From NCBI RefSeq assembly GCF_003402975.1, contig NZ_QURB01000001.1, positions 372,001 to 436,000 on the forward strand: a DNA stretch of 64,000 bases, given 5' to 3'. A program made the position numbers and the translations under genes. The notes under the pieces were generated by a model. The model ran no database searches. It was not told the DNA's origin and saw nothing but the letters and a program-made list of their open reading frames with translations. How positions within the stretch are numbered: position 1 is the stretch's first letter; each line of letters begins with the position of its first letter. This document shows, piece by piece, positions 63,319-64,000 of this stretch. Source of the stretch: Brumimicrobium aurantiacum. Lineage in GTDB: Bacteria; Bacteroidota; Bacteroidia; Flavobacteriales_D; Crocinitomicaceae.

Positions 63319-64000
63319 ATGAACTGGAAAAAGGCATTTAATATTTTCAAATGGGTCGCTGGAATTACCATCGGACTCATGCTTGCCATTAGTGCCTTAA
63401 TTCTCGTTTTCAAAGACGACATCAAATCATACGCTCTAAAGGAAGCCAACAAATACCTCAACAAGCGTGTACATATTGGTTACATAGATGTTGGGATTTG
63501 GAAAAGCTTTCCAGACATGAGGCTATCCTTTGATGATGTTTTGGTGCACAGTAAATTTGACACCACAATAACGGCCGATACCGCAATTTATGCTAAAAAG
63601 ATCGACCTTAGGTTTAATCCACTCGATTTTTTCAACAACGACTTCAGCGTTCACCGGATTGATATTGATCAAGCAAAACTCAATTTAAAAATTCTTGAAA
63701 ACGGCCAAGTGAATTATGATTTCCTCAAACCGAGTGAAGACACTACAAATTCGCCATTTGAATTTAATTTGGAACGTATCAATTTACGTGCTACAGATTT
63801 CACTTATCACAACGAGTCGACGCAACAGTTTTATGAAGGGTATTTCAAAAATCTAGATTTTAACGGTTCCTTTAATGAAAAGCAATTTGTTTTAAATGCC
63901 CTCACCGAATTTGACGTTAAAACTATTCAATCGAAGTCACTTACTTTAATAGAAAACAAAAGTGCAAAATGTGATATTTCCATTCAAATGGATCAAATCA
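63319..64000 (+). CDS. AsmA-like family protein (5' part, cut by the window end)
   Basis: The frame starts at ATG 63319 and remains open to the last base (227 codons visible), so it is not closed by a stop. The product begins MNWKKAFNIFKWVAG and has one membrane helix near 15-32, then 'EANKYLNKRVHIGYIDVGIW', 'DMRLSFDDVLVHSK' and 'AKLNLKILENGQVNYDFL', typical of the AsmA/TamB-like beta-taco proteins that carry lipids between membranes. The rest lies beyond the window. Confidence 0.75.
   Translation, partial: MNWKKAFNIFKWVAGITIGLMLAISALILVFKDDIKSYALKEANKYLNKRVHIGYIDVGIWKSFPDMRLSFDDVLVHSKFDTTITADTAIYAKKIDLRFNPLDFFNNDFSVHRIDIDQAKLNLKILENGQVNYDFLKPSEDTTNSPFEFNLERINLRATDFTYHNESTQQFYEGYFKNLDFNGSFNEKQFVLNALTEFDVKTIQSKSLTLIENKSAKCDISIQMDQI

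Noticed and set aside
1-64000. tRNA or rRNA genes
   Set aside because: No cloverleaf with a GTTCRANNC arm and no rRNA-like conserved blocks recognised by eye; a tRNAscan run would be decisive.

Overview
The window looks like a chromosome segment of a low-GC member of the Bacteroidota, order Flavobacteriales (the Crocinitomicaceae/Fluviicola side is possible, but family level is a guess). The evidence is type IX secretion sorting domains on several exported proteins, a CarboxypepD_reg/TonB-type outer membrane protein, many 'TAnnTTTG' -7 promoter boxes (the Bacteroidota consensus), a split methionine synthase, YceI, DUF2490 and DUF349 proteins, and lipoproteins with a Bacteroidota-style lipobox. 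No rRNA, tRNA, CRISPR array or intact transposase gene was recognised.

Left accessory region (1-9.1 kb). A DUF6119/TIGR04141 gene has matching inverted ends (ACACCTAAC/GTTAGGTGT) that resemble the two halves of an integron attC site. Three paralogous outer-membrane beta-barrel genes follow. A two-gene unit comes next: a lipoprotein with a glycine-rich hydrophobic tail and a 53-residue two-helix membrane protein. The small gene's stop codon lies inside a 79-bp attC-like hairpin, and beyond that hairpin is the 3' end of a decapitated reading frame. A membrane-bound LuxR regulator overlapping a GNAT gene and an O-acyltransferase close the region.

Arsenic island and repeats (9.2-13.1 kb). An arsR - DUF6428 - LMW-PTP arsenate reductase - ACR3 operon has a clear promoter with an overlapping ArsR-like operator. 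Beside it a lone DUF559 endonuclease-like gene sits between ~150-bp direct repeats. Several short GC-rich palindromes lie between these genes, and one lies inside the DUF6428 gene.

Core and metabolic region (13.1-42.6 kb). It holds two YceI proteins, a secreted SGNH esterase, a MORN/DUF2490 envelope operon, a DoxX - TonB-like receptor pair divergent from a LytS/LytTR two-component system, transporters, fbp, a Crp-family regulator, and a chain of overlapping genes (NatA/NatB-type ABC exporter, Ppx, fused OpuC-type glycine betaine/choline importer). These are followed by metG, an S9 peptidase and a secreted T9SS protein.

RNA region (42.7-43.9 kb). Three tandem small-RNA-like units share an invariant 18-nt core and a terminator hairpin, and a SAM riboswitch precedes the split metH genes.

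Right part (47.7-64 kb). An AAA+/DUF4143 ATPase with an unusual C-terminal extension sits behind three operator-like repeats spaced exactly 33 bp apart. Then come a Rieske protein, radA, rdgB, a lipoprotein hydrolase with two tandem DUF4412-like proteins, rseP, two tandem T9SS-sorted paralogues, a kinase - DUF349 - membrane protein operon, and the start of an AsmA-like gene cut by the window end.

The strongest candidates for something undescribed are the tandem small RNAs (42.7-43.2 kb), the attC-like cassettes (1-5.7 kb) and the repeat-flanked DUF559 unit (12.3-13.1 kb).
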